DNA of 64,000 bases. Origin: Isoetes taiwanensis (taxonomy: Eukaryota > Streptophyta > Lycopodiopsida > Isoetales > Isoetaceae). Shown piece after piece: positions 60,084-64,000 of the stretch; within the stretch, counting starts at the first letter, position 1; every line of letters starts with the position of its first letter. The position numbers and the translations under genes are program-made. The notes beneath the pieces were generated by a model, which saw only the letters and a program-made list of their open reading frames with translations, had not been told where the DNA came from and ran no database searches. The stretch lies in NCBI GenBank assembly GCA_021234155.1, contig JAJEKV010000092.1, forward strand, positions 2,180,561-2,244,560. The letters are read 5' to 3'.

Positions 60084-63000
60084 CTAAACAATAGACACGT
60101 CAGATCCGCATCTGCACATCTATACCGTATCTAATGTTAGATGCGTCCAGACTTTTTTAATAATTTTTTTTTTAATGTCATTCTTCCCCTTTTAGGTTTC
60201 GTGCAGCCCGAAAGTCGCCGCGACCTCCAGAAATGAAGTCTTGGCTACCCACTGCTTCCCGAAATCCTCCCCTGGCATCCCGATTTAGCCTTTAAAATAC
60301 AGATCGAAGCCCCTTTTTTGTCTCGAAACAAATTTATTTGAGGAACCAGGTCATTTTTAAGGAAAGGAACCGAAGGAGAGCTTTGCAGTTGCTTCAGATT
60401 CAGACAAAAGCAGCAGGTTGCAACCTTCAAACAGAGGCAAACATACCAGGTCAGCTTGTTTGAGATAAACGTGAAATGTATCAGATAGATTCAGCAGGTC
60501 AGCAGGTCAGTTCTGTTTAATACAAAATACAAATCACAATGTATCAGCAGATCAGTATATATATTCACTCACCTCTAATTTTTAAAGAAATGATGGAAGA
60601 TAAGATGAAGTACTTGAAGCATGTTAGCAGCAGCAGCAAGCAAAGTTTCTGAAATTCTGATTTTGTTAAAGACCATAGCGACAGTAACAGATAAACATCA
60701 TAAAAAATGCCAAAAGAAGAGAGTAAATTGTGGAATGAGGTGTGTTCTAGCCACTCAAAGGTCATGGGAGCAAGCAAAGGTAGTGAAAACAAGCGGTTCA
60801 CGTGCAAATTTTGCAACCTTTCTTCCACTGGGACAATGGGACAATTACGAAGCTACAAGCACATCTAGCAAGTGTTGGAGGCTATGGAATTGTGGCATGT
60901 GATGAATGTCCAGCAGAATTAAAGGCAAGAATTCGAACAGAGAATGCAGAAAAGGGATGGCTTGAGGAGTCCTCAACAACTAGAACTAGATCAACCCGTG
61001 CAACAAACAGAAGTACAATTCCAGCAGATCCATCTTCTCCACCTGTAAGTTCTTCAATGAATGTGACTTTACCTCCTCCTCGTCCTTTTGCAAGTCCAAC
61101 TGCTGCACCAGCAACAAAGAGAGCTAGAGATTCCGCAGGTTGTTCTTCCGTGGCTTTTAATCAAGAAGAAGAAATAGTTGAAGCACTCTCTTCTCCTCCT
61201 AGGCATTTGATGGTGAGGCAAACAACTCTTTCAAGAGCTCAGATCGGTTGGCAAAAGAAGTGGATCCAATTGGCAGAGATGGAAAAAGGTAAGATGTTAA
61301 TTGAGTGCAATCTTCCGTTTGCAGTTCTGGATACTCCTAGTTGGAAAAGTATGGTAGAGACACTGACGCAAGTGGATAAAAAGATTTCTGGTCCGTCTTC
61401 ATTTACTCTTAAGAAAAAAATAATTCGTAGCACGTATGATGACATTACAAGAGAGGTGAAGGTAATTGAGAAGAAGTGGATCCGTTATGGATGTAGTTTG
61501 ATGACGGATGGATGGGTGGATATGAGGAAAAGAGGCCTTTACAATGTCATGATCTCTTCTGGATTCGGCACAGTGTACAAGACATCCTATGATATGAGTG
61601 GTGCTGGGGTGAGTGTCACGGGAGAGCTCTTGTTTGAGAAGATGAAGGAGGTAATTGATGAAGTTGGACCGCAAAATATAGTACAAGTAGTCACACATAA
61701 TGGCTCAAATTGTGTACTCATGGGGAAGTTTATAGAGGAGACATACAAAACCATAGTTTGGACTCCTTGCGCTTCGCACAACTTGAATTTGCTCTTGAAA
61801 GATATTGGTGCTATTCCATGGATAAAGAAGGCCATAAAGGTTGGTGAGCAAATTGTTACTCTTTTTTCAAGAAAGAAGAAGGCCTTGTCAATATATCGTA
61901 AGTATGCCACCAAGGAGCTCTTGAAACCCGCAAAAACTAGGTTTGGATCAAGATTTATTATGATTGATCGCTTGATCCATGTATGGGATGTTTTGAGACA
62001 AACGGTTGTTTCAAATGAGTGGAATAATTGGAAAGATAGAACACTACCAGAGTGTGAGGCAATTCAGCTACTAGTATTGGATCGTAGCAACCTCATGGAC
62101 TTTGAAGACATCATGGGAATCATACGTCCAGTGTATTCTGTTCTACGCCTCACGGACAGGGAGGGTGCGACATTGGGCTTGCTTTATGAATTCATGAATC
62201 GTATCAATGAGGTACTTGAAGTGCGCTTGAAAGAGAGGGGGGATGCGTCTATGGCTAGCAGGTAAATTAGCAAGTCTTTTTCTTATTCTATTAAGAAAAA
62301 GAATGCATTATAATACGTACATCTATTGTTTTGCATATTTTTAACAGGATTCGAGCTATCAAGGAGAAGGTGATTTCGCGAAAAGAATGGTTCCATCGCC
62401 CAATTCATGCCGTGGCTCACCTCCTCCATCCTTTATGGAGAGATGGCTCTACTATTTTAAATCAAGAGCTTCATTCTGGTTGGGTAGACTATTTGGTGCG
62501 GATTTATGATGGGGATCATGAGAAGGCTGACAAGTTATATGATGAGCTTCTCCAATTTCGAGGGAATTTGGGTGATTTTAATAATCCTATGGCTCAATCC
62601 CGTAGTGCTATGGCAAAACCAGTTTCGTGGTGGGAGAAATATGGCGGATGCACACCTGAGCTCCAAAAGTTGGCACTTAGAGTGTTATCTCAGGTAATTA
62701 TTCTATTTAGTAATTTATGTAAATGTATTCACACTCTTTATTTTACTCGTTATTGTTTCTGATTTCTCTTCTTTGTAAAATGAATTTGTGTATGCTAGGA
62801 TTGTTCTACAGGCGCCGTTGAGAGGAATTGGTCTGCACATTCTCTTATTCATACAAAAAAGAGAAACTGCTTGAAAACATCCACCTTGCATAAATTAGTC
62901 TATTGCAGGGAGAACTTGAGGGCCTTACGAAAATACAAGATGTTACGAGAGCCAAAGCAGGTGAGAAAGGTCTTTTTATTTGAGATGCAGGATCAATATA

Positions 63001-63845
63001 ATTATAAAATGTATTTGATTTTCTTTCTTTACTCGTAATTGCAATGCAGGTGGACCCTAATGAGATTGATGTCTACAAAGTTCCTGATTTGCCTCCTATT
63101 GATAGAGAAGAGGAGGAATTATATAGAAATTTATTTATTGAGTGCTCTGAAAGAAGGAGGTCTACTCGTTCCAAGAAATCCAACGATGACACTAATGCTA
63201 GTTCTAGTAGCCAAAGAGGGCGTGGAAGAGGGCTTGGAAGAGGGCGTGGAAGACGTGGAAGAGGAAGACGTGGTGGAAATGTCATAAGTATGCAAGATCT
63301 CACGGTAGGAGGAGAAGAGGAAGTTGATTTACAAGTAGAAGAGCAAGAGCCAGGTGAATTTGGAGAGAATGAAGATGAAGTGGACACCAGTAGTGAATCC
63401 AATACAGACGATGATGAGCATGAATGGGCAAGTAATGATGACAAAGTTAGTGTTAGCGAGGAGGATGGAGTAGATGATGAAGAATCGGAAAATGAGGAAG
63501 ATGAATGAAGAAGATTAGTAGTTAGTACATGTTTTGTTGGTTGGGTTTCTCTATTTTAGCTAGCTATCTAGTTACTAGTATCAATCCATAACTCTACTCT
63601 ACTCTATCTATATTTACTACGCCTTTTATGTAAACACGGAAACAATTTTCTATCTATTAAGAATTTCTCCTCTAATTTGTTTTCATGAGGTATTAGGTAC
63701 CAATAGGCTATAGATTTGGAAAAAAAATTATTTTTTAGACGCATCTTATGCGCATCTAAAACGATAGATGTTTCGATGCTTGCGATGCTTTAGATCTACG
63801 TCTGACGCATCTATCTTTAGATGCTTTTCGAGCACTGCCTTGTCA
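60053..63845 (+). mobile_element. Complete hAT transposon with 8-bp target duplication
   Basis: CCTTGTCA at 60053-60060 recurs at 63838-63845. The element 60061-63837 (3777 bases) starts CAGTGCTCGATAGATGCG and ends with the complement of CAGTGCTCGAAAAGCATC, giving TIRs of 10 perfect bases. Subterminal sequence at both ends is packed with AGATGCG / CGCATCT motifs (60072-60150 and 63738-63827), the probable transposase-binding sites. CAGTG ends and 8-base TSDs are typical of hAT elements. It lies inside L1 ORF1. Confidence 0.95.
60707..63508 (+). CDS. hAT transposase (BED finger, DUF659, hAT dimerisation)
   Basis: Exons 60707-62261, 62348-62693, 62799-62960 and 63050-63508, GT-AG, phases agree. 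From MPKEESKLWNEV, the BED finger reads FTCKFCNL, then LQAHLASVGGYGIVACDECP. A central DUF659-type catalytic part has SLMTDGWVDMRKRGLYNV, VVTHNGSNCVLMGKF and TPCASHNLNLLLKDI. Exon 2 has the VAHLLHPLW and WWEKYGG motifs; exon 3 has the dimerisation motif VERNWSAHSLIHTKKRN. Exon 4 is an Arg/Gly-rich then acidic tail. Without one lesion the product would be about 837 residues. The lesion is a direct duplication of GGGACAAT at 60830-60837 and 60838-60845 in the BED finger, which shifts the frame. A downstream in-frame ATG at 60802 could give a protein lacking the start of the finger. It acts in the nucleus on the element's ends. Confidence 0.88.
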
Positions 63846-63889
63846 TTCCCCATTTTATCCACCATAGAATGTAAAGGGTCATCTGCCAG

Positions 63890-64000
63890 CTTACCTAGGG
63901 GACTTATTAGCCTATTGACATTGCTGCCAATTACTAGGCCCTTAGGCTTACCTAGGGGACTTATTAGCCTATTGACATTGCTGCCAATTACTAGGCCCTT
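63890..64000 (-). repeat. 57-bp in-frame tandem repeat in L1 ORF1
   Basis: Two copies of a 57-base unit (63890-63946, 63947 to the edge) look identical over the visible part. Each encodes 19 residues on the minus strand, KGLVIGSNVNRLISPLGKP. The same motif family occurs at 59700-60050, so the ORF1 tail is a repeat domain. Confidence 0.85.

Larger units (their letters stand above)
55332..64000 (-). mobile_element. L1 LINE, runs off the right edge, interrupted by hAT
   Basis: A T-run at 55332-55375 is the poly(A) tail of a minus-strand LINE. ORF2 lies at 59652-56065 and ORF1 at 60083 and above, overlapping by four bases. ORF1 is split by the hAT element at 60061-63837 and resumes at 63846, continuing past 64000. 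The 5' end and target duplication are outside the window. Protein wording is similar to, but clearly distinct from, the LINE at 26216-40017. Confidence 0.9.

Noticed and set aside
60245-60430. Minus-strand open frame in the hAT 5' region
   Set aside because: Lies in the non-coding leader of the hAT element with no homologue and against the direction of its gene.
63073-63444. Minus-strand Ser/Pro-rich frame in hAT exon 4
   Set aside because: Shadow of the Arg/Gly-rich and acidic coding strand.

Overview
The window is nuclear DNA of a land plant. The evidence is a GATA26/27-type transcription factor gene with eight GT-AG exons, a MED22 fragment, PSI-antenna (LHCA) and LRR-receptor-kinase exons, L1-type LINEs whose ORF1 has a CCHC knuckle, Ty3 chromoviruses, Copia, MULE and hAT elements, AT-rich spacers and very long (GA)n tracts. 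The GATA finger and the presence of a non-L1 type LINE make a non-flowering vascular plant (for example a fern or lycophyte) my best guess, at low confidence. No bacterial, organellar, tRNA, rRNA or CRISPR features were seen. Layout: 1-4.5 kb holds small decayed pieces of Ty3 elements and one LINE, plus a short LTR-like direct-repeat element. 4.5-8.9 kb shows no gene. 8.98-14.17 kb (+) is the only apparently intact host gene, GATA26/27-like, with an N-terminal GATA finger and a central DEUBAD-like region. 15.67-17.55 kb is a young, 5'-truncated L1 with a 36-bp target duplication. 17.9-25.2 kb is a graveyard: Ty3 integrase (-), LTR scrap, a decayed non-L1 LINE (+) and a decayed Copia (-). 26.1-40.05 kb is a three-layer nest. 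A host exon (26097-26215 and 40029-40053) is split by a full-length L1 (26216-40017, minus strand, 11-bp TSD). That L1 is split inside its endonuclease domain by a 5.95-kb TIR transposon (30448-36398, 4-bp TSD) that carries pieces of an LHCA gene and an LRR-RLK gene with introns. 40.2-45.6 kb has a local duplication, an LTR with primer-binding site, and a broken MULE (-). 47.3-47.7 kb is a near-perfect foldback element. 48.9-49.3 kb (-) is an exon of a TRAF-type zinc-finger gene. 50.3-53.3 kb is a Ty3 chromovirus 3' half whose internal spacer contains a MITE and whose LTR abuts a truncated MED22 gene (53.3-53.6 kb, -). 55.3 kb to the right edge is another L1 (-) whose ORF1 is interrupted by a complete 3.78-kb hAT element (60061-63837) with 8-bp TSDs and an almost intact transposase gene. 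How the parts relate: the window is mostly a record of successive insertions. Order can be read from nesting: host exon, then L1, then gene-capturing TIR element; and L1, then hAT. The most unusual object is the 30448-36398 transposon, with imperfect terminal inverted repeats beginning AACAAG, clusters of palindromic subterminal motifs (core GTATTCYRGAATAC) at both ends, no recognisable transposase, and host gene exons inside.
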